Shown: positions 1-8,236, numbered from the stretch's first letter. The stretch is DNA of 19,426 bases from Blastococcus sp. (GCA_025963345.1 JAOPUS010000345.1:1-19426); one strand, 5' to 3'. Numbers and translations: made by a program. Notes: generated from the sequence alone by a model not told the origin.

Positions 1-2
1 CG

Positions 3-245
3 GGGGCCGGGGCGGTGGGAGCCGGGGCGCCTCCGGCCGCACCCCCACCGGCGCCTCCGGCGGCCGGTGGCGGCGTCATCCAGCCGCTGCGCGCGGCCGC
101 TACGGAGCCCCGGTCCGAGGCGGCTGGGCCCGCTGTCGACGACGTCGTCGATCAGGTGCTCCGTCGGCTCGGCCGGGAGTTCGCCGTGTCGGCCGAGCGT
201 CGCGGGCTCCGCGGCGGAGAACGTGGTGGGGAGCTGGGTCGATGA
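3..245 (+). CDS. C-terminal end of a Pro/Ala/Gly-rich CIS operon protein (5' partial)
   Basis: The reading frame is open from the window edge to a TGA at 243-245, so the gene begins upstream. About the first 25 visible residues are low-complexity Pro/Ala/Gly. The last ~40 turn helical and charged, with the segment VDDVVDQVLRRLGREFAVSA followed by an Arg/Gly-rich tail. Its stop overlaps the ATG of the LysM connector gene (ATGA), so it belongs to the injection-system operon. In related clusters a protein between the tube genes and the LysM protein often carries a short helical C-terminus after a disordered stretch; I recall this only as a general pattern and cannot name a family. The function is unknown. 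The frame call is well supported by the coupling, and the identity is not. Confidence 0.6.
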   Translation, partial: GAGAVGAGAPPAAPPPAPPAAGGGVIQPLRAAATEPRSEAAGPAVDDVVDQVLRRLGREFAVSAERRGLRGGERGGELGR

Positions 246-889
246 CCCTCGCCAAGCTGACCATCTGGCCCGAGATCGGGTTGCCGGTCGTCGCCCTCTT
301 CAATCCCCAGCAGGTGTCGATCAGCAAGAGCGCGCAGTGGCGGCGCATCGCCGTCGCCGAGAGCGACGTCATGCGCGCGCAGTTCACCCACGGTGAGCCG
401 GCCGTGCTGAGCCTGGACCTGCTCTTCGACACCTACGAGCTCGGGCTCGACGTCCGTCGGCTCACCAGGCAGGTCGAGAAGCTGGCCACGGTGCGGGGCC
501 ACGGAAGCATCCACCGGCCGCCGGTGTGCAAGCTGGTCTGGGGCGCGCAGGGCGTGTTCTTCGAGGGCGTGCTCACCGCGGTCACCTCCACCTTCACGCT
601 GTTCTCGCCGCTGGGCTCCCCGGTCCGCGCGCGGCTGGAGTGCACCTTCACCGAGTGGCTGTCGGCCCGGCGCGAGGCGCTCCTGCAGCACAAGCAGTCG
701 CCCGACGTCGCCAAGACCCGTGTCGTCCGGCGTGGGGACACGCTCAGTGCCATCGCGGCGGAGGAGTACGGGGATCCGGCCGTCTGGCGGCCCATCGCGC
801 GGGCCAACGGAATCGTCGACCCCCGGCGGCTGCCGGCCGGGCAGGTGCTCACCATCCCCGTCCTCCAGCCCGCCGGCGGTGCGCCGTGA
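242..889 (+). CDS. CIS tube-baseplate connector with C-terminal LysM domain (Afp7-like)
   Basis: This 215-residue protein has two parts. Residues 1-~150 resemble the tube-connector domain of contractile injection systems (opening MTLAKLTIWP, then FNPQQVSISKSAQW). Residues ~160-207 form a LysM repeat (VVRRGDTLSAIAAEEYGDPA, then a WRPIARANG stretch and LPAGQVLTIP). In Afp/PVC particles and in phage gp53/gp54-type connectors this protein joins the inner tube to the hub. The LysM fold is there structural, and peptidoglycan binding is not implied. There is no signal peptide, so it is assembled in the cytoplasm. The ATG at 242 overlaps the preceding stop and follows GGGGAG at 228-233 with 8-nt spacing, which fixes the start. 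Its stop overlaps the GTG of the hub gene. Confidence 0.88.
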   Translation: MTLAKLTIWPEIGLPVVALFNPQQVSISKSAQWRRIAVAESDVMRAQFTHGEPAVLSLDLLFDTYELGLDVRRLTRQVEKLATVRGHGSIHRPPVCKLVWGAQGVFFEGVLTAVTSTFTLFSPLGSPVRARLECTFTEWLSARREALLQHKQSPDVAKTRVVRRGDTLSAIAAEEYGDPAVWRPIARANGIVDPRRLPAGQVLTIPVLQPAGGAP

Positions 890-2064
890 CCAGCCCGGAG
901 AGCGGCGCCGCGGGTGGCTCTGTCGGTGGACTGTCCGGCAGTCTGGCGGCCGGCCTGGCCGCGGGTCTGCTGGGCGGTCTGCCCGGCGGCCCGGCGGCCG
1001 GCGGCGCCGCGGTCGGGACCTACCGGCCCACGCCCGCGTTCGCGCTGCGGGTCGGCGGCCTGCCGCTGCCGCCCGAGGTCGCGGCCGACGTGATCTCGGT
1101 CAGCGCGTTCCAGGACGTCGGCCTCCCGGGGATGTTCGCCGTCCGGCTGATCGACTGGAACCCCGACCGGCGGGCGACGACCTGGTCCGACGGCCCGCCC
1201 TTCGAACCGGGGGCTCCTGTCGAGGTACTCCTGGGTTACGTCGGGGCGTTGACCTCCGTGCTCATCGGGGAGATCACCGGGCTCGAGTTGGAGATCGACG
1301 GCGACCAGCCGCCCACGGTGCTCGTGCGCGGCTACGACCGCAGGCACCGGCTGATGCGGGGTCAGCTCACCCGCACCTACGTGGGCGTCACCGACAGCGA
1401 CATCGCCCGGCGGATCGGTGCCGAGCGCGGGCTCGCGGTGACGGCGACCAGCACGACGGTGCGCAGCGCACACGTGTTCCAGCACAACCAGACCGACCTG
1501 GAGTTCCTCACCCAGCGGGCCCGGCGGATCGGCTACGAGGTCGGCATCGACGACCGCACGCTGTTGTTCCGCCCGCGACAGCGCCCGCAGGTGGCCACCG
1601 CCGTCCTCCGCCGGGACGCCGACCTGGTGTCCTTCGCCCCGCGACTGACCACCATGGGACAGACCAGCGGCGTGGTCGTCCAGGGCTGGGACCCCGGGCA
1701 GCCCGACGAGCAACTGCGGGCCGTCGTCGGCACGGACGATCCCAGTGCCCGAGGCGCCGGGTCCGCCGATCCGCGTACTGCGGGCGCCCTCGAGGTCGGA
1801 AACCGGACGCTGGTCCGGCCGCTCGCCGATCGTGCCGATGCCGAGGCGATGGCCGGCGCACTGGCCGACAGCAGCCGGCCGTGGCGGATCACCGGGCCGG
1901 GCACGTGCATCGGCCGCCCGGACGTACGGGCGGGCGAGCTGGTCCGGATCGAGGGACTGGGCAACAGGTTCTCGGGGGACTACGCCGTCACCTCGGCGAC
2001 GCACATCTTCTCCCCATCGATGGGTTACCGCACGGACTTCCAGGTGGAGAGGCGGTTCCCGTGA
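886..2064 (+). CDS. Baseplate hub protein, gp27 / phage late control D type (N-terminal half of a VgrG)
   Basis: The 392-residue product corresponds to the trimeric hub of contractile tails (T4 gp27, P2 gpD, N-terminal part of VgrG/Afp8). Recognisable parts are the first barrel (VISVSAFQDVGLPGMFAVRL), the segment VLIGEITGLELEIDGDQPP, the family-typical RGYDRRHRLMRG near residue 150, and the FQHNQTDLEFLTQRARRIGY segment near 200-216. The GTG at 886 overlaps the preceding stop (GTGA). No strong Shine-Dalgarno precedes it, so reinitiation is likely. Residues 1-~45 are a Gly/Ala-rich low-complexity extension that the hub fold does not need. The spike domain is not fused here: it is encoded by the next gene, which overlaps by 4 bp. 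In Afp and many Streptomyces systems hub and spike are one polypeptide. Confidence 0.85.
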   Translation: MTSPESGAAGGSVGGLSGSLAAGLAAGLLGGLPGGPAAGGAAVGTYRPTPAFALRVGGLPLPPEVAADVISVSAFQDVGLPGMFAVRLIDWNPDRRATTWSDGPPFEPGAPVEVLLGYVGALTSVLIGEITGLELEIDGDQPPTVLVRGYDRRHRLMRGQLTRTYVGVTDSDIARRIGAERGLAVTATSTTVRSAHVFQHNQTDLEFLTQRARRIGYEVGIDDRTLLFRPRQRPQVATAVLRRDADLVSFAPRLTTMGQTSGVVVQGWDPGQPDEQLRAVVGTDDPSARGAGSADPRTAGALEVGNRTLVRPLADRADAEAMAGALADSSRPWRITGPGTCIGRPDVRAGELVRIEGLGNRFSGDYAVTSATHIFSPSMGYRTDFQVERRFP

Positions 2065-2717
2065 ACGAACTCGACGAACTCCTGCCGTCCCCGGGCAGCG
2101 ACACCCCGTTGCCGGGCGTCGCGATCGGTGTCGTCACCAGCAACGCGGACCCCGAGCACCTCGGGAGGGTGAAGGTCCGCTTTCCCGCGGTGTCGGAGAC
2201 CGTCGAGAGCACGTGGGCGCCGGTGATGACGCCGATGGCCGGGAACGAGCGCGGCCTGCAGATGCTGCCCGAGGCGGGAGACACCGTCGTGGTGGCGTTC
2301 GAACAGGGCGACGTGAACCGGCCATTCGTCCTCGGTGGCTTCTGGAACGCGGCCCAGCACCCCCCGGAGGGCGACAGTGCCGGCAACGCCGTCCGGCTGA
2401 TCCGCTCGCGCAGCGGGCACGCCATCCGGCTCGACGACACCGACGGCGCCGAGCTCATCCAGATCGTCGACAAGAGCGGCAAGAACACCATCACGATCGA
2501 CACCGCGACGAACAAGATCACCGTGCGCGCTGCCGGTCCGATCACCGTTGCCGCCGACGGCGATCTCGAGCTCACGGCCACGGGCGACCTGAAGCTCGAG
2601 GGCCGGCAGGTGAAGGTCGCCGCGAACCTGAAGCTCTCCCTGTCCGGCCAGCAAGGCGCCGAACTCACCAGCACCGGGCCGCTCGCCGTGCGGGGATCGA
2701 CCGTCGACATCAACTAG
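2061..2717 (+). CDS. Baseplate spike protein, gp5/VgrG C-terminal type (OB fold plus beta-helix)
   Basis: The 218-residue protein is the needle of the particle. Residues ~17-95 form a gpV/gp5 OB-fold (VVTSNADPEHLGRVKVRFPA, then MLPEAGDTVVVAFEQGDVNR and FVLGGFWN, the standard VgrG signature). Residues ~115-218 are short beta repeats (KNTITIDTATNKITVRAAGP and later LELTATGDLKLEGRQVKVAA), which build a triple-stranded beta-helix. It trimerises beneath the hub and is capped by the PAAR protein encoded next. The GTG at 2061 overlaps the hub stop and sits 8 nt after GGAGAGG (2046-2052). It has its own complete N-terminus, so the hub/spike separation looks genuine and not a frameshift. There is no C-terminal toxin extension. 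Confidence 0.9.
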   Translation: MNELDELLPSPGSDTPLPGVAIGVVTSNADPEHLGRVKVRFPAVSETVESTWAPVMTPMAGNERGLQMLPEAGDTVVVAFEQGDVNRPFVLGGFWNAAQHPPEGDSAGNAVRLIRSRSGHAIRLDDTDGAELIQIVDKSGKNTITIDTATNKITVRAAGPITVAADGDLELTATGDLKLEGRQVKVAANLKLSLSGQQGAELTSTGPLAVRGSTVDIN

Positions 2718-2748
2718 CCACAGCCGTCAGCCACCCGACACGAGGACC

Positions 2749-2754
2749 GGAGGT
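2749..2754 (+). promoter_or_regulatory. Strong ribosome-binding site for the PAAR gene
   Basis: GGAGGT lies 6 nt before the ATG at 2761. The 43-bp gap between the spike stop and the PAAR start is the only real spacer in the CIS operon, and the strong Shine-Dalgarno gives independent initiation here, in contrast to the coupled overlaps on either side. I see no promoter or hairpin in the gap. Confidence 0.7.
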
Positions 2755-2760
2755 ATCCCC

Positions 2761-3141
2761 ATGGGCCGGCCCGCCGCCGCGCAGGGCGACCTGGTGACCG
2801 CCAGCGACACGCATCTCGTGGTCATCTCTCAGGTCCCGACGCCCACCCCGCTGCCGTTCAGTGGCGCGCTGTCCGACGGCCTGAGCCCGAATGTGCGCAT
2901 CGGGGGCCGGGCCGCCGCGGTGGTCGGCAGCGGGGCGCACAACCAGCCCCCCCACATCCCGCCCGGCGGGACCTTCAGCCGGCCACCCACCAACATGGCC
3001 ACGGTGCAGTCGGGCAGCACGACCGTGCGGATCAGCGGGAGGTTCGCGGCCAGGGCAGGCGACCCGGCCCTGACCTGCAACGACCCGGTGGACGCGCCGG
3101 TCGGCACCGTCGTCGCCGTCGGCCCGGTGCGGATCGGCTGA
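2761..3141 (+). CDS. PAAR-domain spike tip protein
   Basis: This 126-residue protein has the PAAR pattern of small Gly-rich beta repeats: a GDLVTASDTH opening, PNVRIGGRAAAVVGSG in the middle, then NMATVQSGSTTVRISGRFAA and a terminal GTVVAVGPVRIG. PAAR proteins fold into a cone, often metal-bound, that sharpens the VgrG/gp5 spike. The whole length is accounted for by the PAAR fold, so there is no appended effector domain as in many T6SS PAAR-toxins. It follows the spike gene directly and precedes the gp25 gene, as in Afp (Afp8-9-10 order differs slightly). The start is set by the strong Shine-Dalgarno at 2749-2754. Confidence 0.88.
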   Translation: MGRPAAAQGDLVTASDTHLVVISQVPTPTPLPFSGALSDGLSPNVRIGGRAAAVVGSGAHNQPPHIPPGGTFSRPPTNMATVQSGSTTVRISGRFAARAGDPALTCNDPVDAPVGTVVAVGPVRIG

Positions 3142-3142
3142 C

Positions 3143-3538
3143 ATGGCGGGAGAGTTCCTGGGCCGGGGATGGGCCTTTCCGATCGCACTGGACGAGCGCG
3201 GCGCCATCGCCGGGACCGCCCTCGAGGACGCCGTCCGTCAGGCGATCTGGGTGGTGCTGTCGACCGCACCCGGCGAGCGGGTCATGCGCCCCACGTTCGG
3301 CGCCGGCCTCGCCGACCTGGTCTTCGCGCCGAACACGCCGGCCACCCACGGTCTCGTGGCCAGCGCCGTCCGGGATGCCCTGGTGGAGTGGGAGCCGCGC
3401 ATCGACGTCCTCGACGTGGCCGTCACCGCCGATCCCGGGCAGCCCACGCGGCTCCTGGTCGAGGTGGACTACTCGGTCCGGGCGACCAACAGCCGGTTCA
3501 ACCTGGTGTATCCCTTCTACCTCCAGCAGCCGGCGTGA
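3143..3538 (+). CDS. gp25-like baseplate wedge protein (GPW/gp25 family)
   Basis: The 131-residue product matches the GPW/gp25 family, the most conserved wedge component of contractile tails (T4 gp25, TssE, Afp9). Visible hallmarks are the opening GRGWAFPIALDERGAIA, the helix LEDAVRQAIWVVLSTAPGER, and the MRPTFGAGLADLVFAPNT segment, which contains the family's R-P-x-F-G-x-x-L core. The end VDYSVRATNSRFNLVYPFYL is also typical. The ATG is one base after the PAAR stop and has no clear Shine-Dalgarno, so coupling is likely. Its stop overlaps the GTG of the large baseplate J gene. In the particle it links the sheath baseplate ring to the J-type wedge proteins encoded next. Confidence 0.92.
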   Translation: MAGEFLGRGWAFPIALDERGAIAGTALEDAVRQAIWVVLSTAPGERVMRPTFGAGLADLVFAPNTPATHGLVASAVRDALVEWEPRIDVLDVAVTADPGQPTRLLVEVDYSVRATNSRFNLVYPFYLQQPA

Positions 3539-6500
3539 CCCGGCCCGCGCCCCCGGTCGACCCGCGGGGCTACGCCGACCTGGTGGCCGACACCACGCGG
3601 CTGGCACAACTGCTGTCGCCGTGGCGCCCACCAGAGGGCGGCGCCGACCTCGGCGGTGCGCTGATCGCGCTCTTCGCCGGTATGGCCGAACAGGTGCTGC
3701 AGCGGCTCAACGCCGTCCCGGAGCGGGACTTCCTCGCCTTCCTCGAGCTTCTGGGGGTGGAGCCCCTCCCTCCCCGGGCGGCGCAGGTGCCGCTGACCTT
3801 CAGCCCGCCGGCCGGTAGCGCCACCCCCGGGATCGTGCCCGGCGGAACCCCGGTCGCAGCCCCGGGACAGCCGCCGGTCCGGTTCTTCACCGAGCGCGAT
3901 CTGGTGGTGAGCCCCGCCGTCCTGACCGCCGCCGTGGTGCTGGACGCGGTGGCCGACCGTCGCGCCGACGTCACGGCCGCGGCGACCGGTGCATCCGACC
4001 AGGCATGGCCTGCGTTCGCCGGCAACTCCCTCGTCCCGCACGCGCTGCACGTCGCCCACGACGGGTTCGCGCTCCTGCCGCGCCCCCGGGCACTCGGCGT
4101 GACCGTCACATTCGCCGACGCCGCGGCCCGGGACGCCTTCGCGGCGGCGTCCCCGGAATGGGAGCGCTGGGACGGGGCGGCGTGGCGGCCGGTGCCGCCG
4201 GTCGACCGCTCGCCCACCGGCGACACCGGCTGGGCGGTCTCCTTCGGGGACATCGACGTACCCGAGCCGGTCCAGGTGGCCGGCCGTACCGCCCGGTGGC
4301 TGCGCGCGCGGCTCACGGGCGCTCTCGGCACCGTGCCCGGGGTGGACCGGGCCATGGTCCTGGGCGTCACGGTCACGGCGGACGTCCCCGTCGCGGCGCC
4401 GACCGCGCCCACCGCTGCCTTCAGCGGCGCAGTGCCGATGGACCTCGCCGGGGATGCCTTCCCGTTCGGGGAGCAGCCCAGGTTCACCGACACCTTCACG
4501 CTCGGCAGCGACGTCCTCGGCCGCGCCGGCGCCGAGGCGACCCTGAACGTGACGATCAGCGACGGCCTGCCCGTACCACCCGCGGCGTCCCCCGAGCTGG
4601 TCCTCGTGTGGGAGGTCGGCGGCGCCGACGGCTGGGTGCCGATCGGCAGCTCCGGTCCCGGTGCGCCGACACCGCGCGGCGGCGAGTTCACCGACGGCAC
4701 GTCGGCGCTGACCGCCACCGGGACCCTCCGGTTCACGGTTCCGCCCACGAGCGGCCCCGTCGTCCTCAACGGCGTGAGCGGGTGGTGGCTGCGGGCGAGG
4801 ATCGCGGCGGGCAACTATGGCCACGGAGCGAGCTACCAGGTCGCCGCGGATCCCCGTCAGCCTCCCGTCCTCGTCCCGGCCACGTATGCGCCCCCGGCCG
4901 TGTCCGGGCTGCTGGTCGGCTGGCGGTTCCACGGGGTGGAACCCGGCCAGGCTGTGGCCACGCTCGACGGCGACGACGCCGAGGACCGCACCGGCGTCAC
5001 CGCGCCCTTCCCGGCGTTCCACGCGGTTCCGGGGGACCGCCCGGCGCTGCACCTGGGCTTCGACCGGCCGTTCCCGAACCGGCCGGTGCTGCTGCACGTG
5101 CAGGTCGACGCCGCCGCTGCCGATCCCGGTGGTGGGGCGATCGCGGCTCCGCTGATCTGGGAGTACACCGGTGCCTCGGGCTGGGCCGACGTCGGGGCGG
5201 TCGACGAGACCCGCGGACTGAGCCGGTCGGGGCCGGTCGGCTTCCTCGGCCCCGCGGACCTGGTGCCGACGACGCTGTTCGGGCGCACCTTGTGCTGGCT
5301 ACGCGTGCGCCCCGCGGTCGCCGGGCCGGTTCCCTCCCCGCGGCTGCGCCGGATCCTGCTCAACACCGTGCCGGCGAGCGCCGCCGTGCCCGCGACCGAC
5401 GAGATCCTCGGCGTCAGTGACGGGGCGGCCGGCCAGCGCCTCCGGACGACCCGTACGCCGGTGCTGGACGGGGAGCGGGTCGAGGTGTTGACGGCGGGGG
5501 AGTGGCGGCCCTGGGAACGGACCCCGGACTTCGCCGCCTCCGGGCCGCTCGATCGGCACTACGTACTGGACCGGGAGCTCGGGCAGGTGCTCTTCGGCGA
5601 CGGACGCCACGGCGCCGTCCCGCCCACGGGGAGCACGGTGCGGGCGACCTACCGTTCGGGCGGCGGCAGCGCGGGGAACCAGCCTGCGGGCGCCGTGACC
5701 CAGCTGGAGGTCGCGCTCGCCGGCGTGGACCGGGTCGTCAACCACGAGCCGGCCGCCGGAGGTGCCGACACGGAGCCGGTCGAGCGGGTACGGATCCGCG
5801 GGCCGGTCGCGCTGCGCCACGGCGGCCGCGCCGTGGCCGCCGAGGACTACCCCGACCTCGCCGTGGCCGCCTCGCCCGACGTGGCGCGCGCAGTGGCCGT
5901 CCCCGTCCCGGTCAACCCCCTGGACGTGCCGTGGATCATCCCGGTGCCCGTCGCCCACGGCGGGGGTGGCCATGGGCCGGTCGGTGCCCCGGAGCTCGCG
6001 GGCGGCTCGGTGCTCTGCACCGCCCCGGCGGGGGACGTCGCCACCCATCGGCCGCCGGCGGCCGGGCGGGTGGCCGTGGTCGTGGTCCCTGAGTCCGACG
6101 ACCCCCGGCCGACGCCCAGCCAGCAGCTGCTGGACGAGGTGGCGGACGGCCTGCGGCTGCGCTGCCCGGCGGTGCTGGGAGGCAGCGGCCTGACGGTGAC
6201 GGGTCCCGAATGGATCGAGCTGACGGTGCGGGTCAGCGTGGCGGCGAGCGACCTGGGCGCGGCGGGTTCGCTGCCCGGTGCGGTCGACACGGCGCTGAAC
6301 CGGTACCTGCACCCTCTCCACGGCGGGCCCGAGGACACCGGCTGGGTGTTCGGCCGGGCGCCGCACCGCTCGGACCTGCTCGCTCTCCTGAACGCCCTCC
6401 CGGGGATCGACCACGTCGTCGCCCTGGACATGCAGGAGAATCCGTCCCGCACCGGGCTCGACCGCGAGCAGCTGGCCCGGACACTGGTCTGGTCGGGGCG

Positions 6501-6540
6501 GCACACGGTGACCGTCGTCCCGGCGGGGGAGACGCCATGA
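3535..6540 (+). CDS. Large baseplate J / gp6-like wedge protein (Afp11-like)
   Basis: This 1001-residue protein is the largest in the window. A helical N-terminus (DPRGYADLVADTTRLAQLLS, then GGALIALFAGMAEQVLQRLN) is followed by ~550 residues of beta-rich insertion domains. Near residues 680-710 comes the baseplate-J signature GQVLFGDGRHGAVPPTGSTV and GGGSAGNQPAGAVTQLEVAL. A C-terminal domain continues to ~1000, including GRAVAAEDYPDLA and YLHPLHGGPEDTGWVFGR. Such proteins form the wedge (T4 gp6, P2 gpJ, Afp11). The GTG at 3535 overlaps the gp25 stop. The ATG of the next gene overlaps this stop (ATGA). The next product repeats the first and last domains of this one, so the two are paralogues. 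Confidence 0.88.
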   Translation: MTRPAPPVDPRGYADLVADTTRLAQLLSPWRPPEGGADLGGALIALFAGMAEQVLQRLNAVPERDFLAFLELLGVEPLPPRAAQVPLTFSPPAGSATPGIVPGGTPVAAPGQPPVRFFTERDLVVSPAVLTAAVVLDAVADRRADVTAAATGASDQAWPAFAGNSLVPHALHVAHDGFALLPRPRALGVTVTFADAAARDAFAAASPEWERWDGAAWRPVPPVDRSPTGDTGWAVSFGDIDVPEPVQVAGRTARWLRARLTGALGTVPGVDRAMVLGVTVTADVPVAAPTAPTAAFSGAVPMDLAGDAFPFGEQPRFTDTFTLGSDVLGRAGAEATLNVTISDGLPVPPAASPELVLVWEVGGADGWVPIGSSGPGAPTPRGGEFTDGTSALTATGTLRFTVPPTSGPVVLNGVSGWWLRARIAAGNYGHGASYQVAADPRQPPVLVPATYAPPAVSGLLVGWRFHGVEPGQAVATLDGDDAEDRTGVTAPFPAFHAVPGDRPALHLGFDRPFPNRPVLLHVQVDAAAADPGGGAIAAPLIWEYTGASGWADVGAVDETRGLSRSGPVGFLGPADLVPTTLFGRTLCWLRVRPAVAGPVPSPRLRRILLNTVPASAAVPATDEILGVSDGAAGQRLRTTRTPVLDGERVEVLTAGEWRPWERTPDFAASGPLDRHYVLDRELGQVLFGDGRHGAVPPTGSTVRATYRSGGGSAGNQPAGAVTQLEVALAGVDRVVNHEPAAGGADTEPVERVRIRGPVALRHGGRAVAAEDYPDLAVAASPDVARAVAVPVPVNPLDVPWIIPVPVAHGGGGHGPVGAPELAGGSVLCTAPAGDVATHRPPAAGRVAVVVVPESDDPRPTPSQQLLDEVADGLRLRCPAVLGGSGLTVTGPEWIELTVRVSVAASDLGAAGSLPGAVDTALNRYLHPLHGGPEDTGWVFGRAPHRSDLLALLNALPGIDHVVALDMQENPSRTGLDREQLARTLVWSGRHTVTVVPAGETP

Positions 6541-7550
6541 CCCGCCTCCGGCCTGTCCTCGACGACGTCACCTACGCCGACCTGGTCGCGCAGGCCCGGC
6601 TCAAGATCCCGGCGCTCGCGCCCGACTGGACGGACCACAACCCCGGCGACCCCGGGATCACGCTCGTCGAGCTGTTCGCCTGGCTGGCCGAGATGCTCGT
6701 GTACCAGGCCGACCAGTTGCCGCCCGACCGCACCGATGAGTTCCTCACGCTGCTCAACGGGCCGGGCTGGACCCGCACCACCGACCTCGACACGGCAGTG
6801 CGCGACACCCTCGCGTCGCTGCGCGGTCCGGGGCGGGCAGTCACGGCGGACGACGTCGTCCGCCTGCTGATCGAAGTCTGGTCGGCCGAGGACGCGTCAC
6901 GGACGCCGCTGCGCCGCGCCCACGGCGTGGCCGGGCGCGACCTGGCCGCGGCGCCGGCCGGGGACGTGGCGGCACCGGGACACCTGAGCATCGTCATCGT
7001 CCCGGAGCCGGCACCCGACGGTGGTGGCCTGCCGGTCGCGACGCCGGAACTGTGCGCGGCGGTGCTCGAGTGGCTGGAGCCGCGCCGGCTGCTCGGCGTC
7101 CGGCACCACGTGGTCCCCCCGGTCTACGTGCCGGTCAGGCTGACCGCGCGCCTCGTGATCCGCGAGGACTACGCCCCGGCGACGGTGGCCCGCAGCGGGG
7201 TGCTGACCGACGACGCCATCGCGCGCGAGGTGGGCCGGCAGGGGGCGGCCGCCGTGGCCGCGTACCTGCACCCGCTGACCGGCGGGGCCGACGGGACGGG
7301 TTGGCCGTTCGGGCGGGACGTGCACGCCTCGGAGATCTACGCCGTCCTGGACCGGCTACCCGGGGTGGACTTCGTCGACGGGCTGCGCTTCGTCGCCCCA
7401 CCGCCCGACCGGCAGATCATCGCCGGCGGTGACGTCGTGGGCGTACGGCTGGCGTCGCACGAGCTGGTCGAGGTCACCGCGGTCGACAGCGGCGGGCACC
7501 CGGGCCAGCTGCAGGTGACGTGGTCCCGGATGGCGGGGGGCGCGCCATGA
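6537..7550 (+). CDS. Short second baseplate J-like wedge protein lacking the central domains
   Basis: The 337-residue product starts like a J protein (VTYADLVAQARLKIPALAPD, then WTDHNPGDPGITLVELFAWL and a helix to ~residue 75). It then passes almost at once into the C-terminal part: GRAVTADDVVRLLIE, the strand VYVPVRLTARLVIRED, and AYLHPLTGGADGTGWPFGRD, which is nearly the same as the corresponding stretch of the upstream 1001-residue protein. The beta insertions and the LFGDG signature are absent. I infer a gene duplication with a large internal deletion, giving a minimal Afp12-equivalent wedge subunit. The start is firm: ATG at 6537 in an ATGA overlap, 5 nt after GGGGGAG (6525-6531). It is coupled to the tail protein I gene by another ATGA. 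Confidence 0.82.
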   Translation: MTRLRPVLDDVTYADLVAQARLKIPALAPDWTDHNPGDPGITLVELFAWLAEMLVYQADQLPPDRTDEFLTLLNGPGWTRTTDLDTAVRDTLASLRGPGRAVTADDVVRLLIEVWSAEDASRTPLRRAHGVAGRDLAAAPAGDVAAPGHLSIVIVPEPAPDGGGLPVATPELCAAVLEWLEPRRLLGVRHHVVPPVYVPVRLTARLVIREDYAPATVARSGVLTDDAIAREVGRQGAAAVAAYLHPLTGGADGTGWPFGRDVHASEIYAVLDRLPGVDFVDGLRFVAPPPDRQIIAGGDVVGVRLASHELVEVTAVDSGGHPGQLQVTWSRMAGGAP

Positions 7551-8236
7551 CCGCGCCGGCCGGGGCACCCCGTCCGGGGACGTCGCCTGCCGGACCACCG
7601 GCCCCGGGCAGCAGCTACCTCGATGCGCTGCCCGCCGTCTACCGGGAGGCAGACGACGCCGGCGACCGGTTCCTCGGCCGGTTCCTGCTGGCCTTCGAGC
7701 ACGTGCTGCACGGCCTCGGCGACGCCGACGTCGCCGGGTTCCCGCGCGGGCTGGGCGAACAACTGACGGACGCCGGGCGGTACCTGGACCCGTCCCGCAC
7801 GCCGCACGAGTTCCTCGACTGGCTCGCCGGCTGGGTCGCCCTCAGCCTGGCCGAGGACTGGACGGAGGACGAGCAGCGCCGCTTCCTCGCCCGAGCCGTC
7901 CCGCTGTACCGGTTGCGCGGCACCGCACGTGGCCTGACGGAGCTGCTGCGGGCCTACACCGGCGACCTACCCGTCACGGTCTATGAGTTCGACAACGTGC
8001 CGCACTACTTCCAGGTCGAGCTGACCCTCGGGCTGAGCCTGCGCGACCCCGACTTCGAGGCCCGCAAGCAGCGCCGTCAGCGCACCGCGATGGCGATCAT
8101 CGACCAGCAGAAGCCGGCGCACACCTTCTACGCCTTCCGCTTCCGAGACGTGCCGACCATGCAGATCGGCGTCCACTCGACCGTCGGCATCGACACGGTG
8201 CTCGGCTCGGTCGCCGACCCAGGAAAGGCCGGATGA
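7547..8236 (+). CDS. Phage tail protein I-like baseplate protein
   Basis: The 229-residue product resembles P2 gpI / actinobacterial 'phage tail protein' domains. Its first ~25 residues are a Pro/Gly-rich leader, then SSYLDALPAVYREADDAGDR starts the fold. The core SRTPHEFLDWLAGWVALSLA, EDWTEDEQRRFLARAVPLYR and LRGTARGLTELLRAYTG is the family signature. In P2 this protein sits at the baseplate periphery between the J wedge and the tail fibre, which fits its position between the second J gene and the fibre gene. The ATG at 7547 overlaps the preceding stop after a G-run. The stop overlaps the ATG of the fibre gene. Confidence 0.85.
   Translation: MTAPAGAPRPGTSPAGPPAPGSSYLDALPAVYREADDAGDRFLGRFLLAFEHVLHGLGDADVAGFPRGLGEQLTDAGRYLDPSRTPHEFLDWLAGWVALSLAEDWTEDEQRRFLARAVPLYRLRGTARGLTELLRAYTGDLPVTVYEFDNVPHYFQVELTLGLSLRDPDFEARKQRRQRTAMAIIDQQKPAHTFYAFRFRDVPTMQIGVHSTVGIDTVLGSVADPGKAG

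Noticed and set aside
886..1020. Gly/Ala/Leu stretch of the hub as a transmembrane segment or signal peptide
   Set aside because: It lacks a basic start and a continuous strongly hydrophobic core, is interrupted by Gly/Pro/Ser, and hub proteins assemble in the cytoplasm.
433..2004. Long - strand ORF (523 codons) opposite the connector and hub genes
   Set aside because: It is the antisense shadow of two well-supported + strand genes. Its translation is Arg/Pro/Gly/Asp-rich with no domain, as expected from GC-rich codon bias.
3517..5097. Long - strand ORF (526 codons) opposite the large J gene
   Set aside because: It overlaps the coupled gp25-J gene pair with clear families. The antisense product shows only compositional bias.
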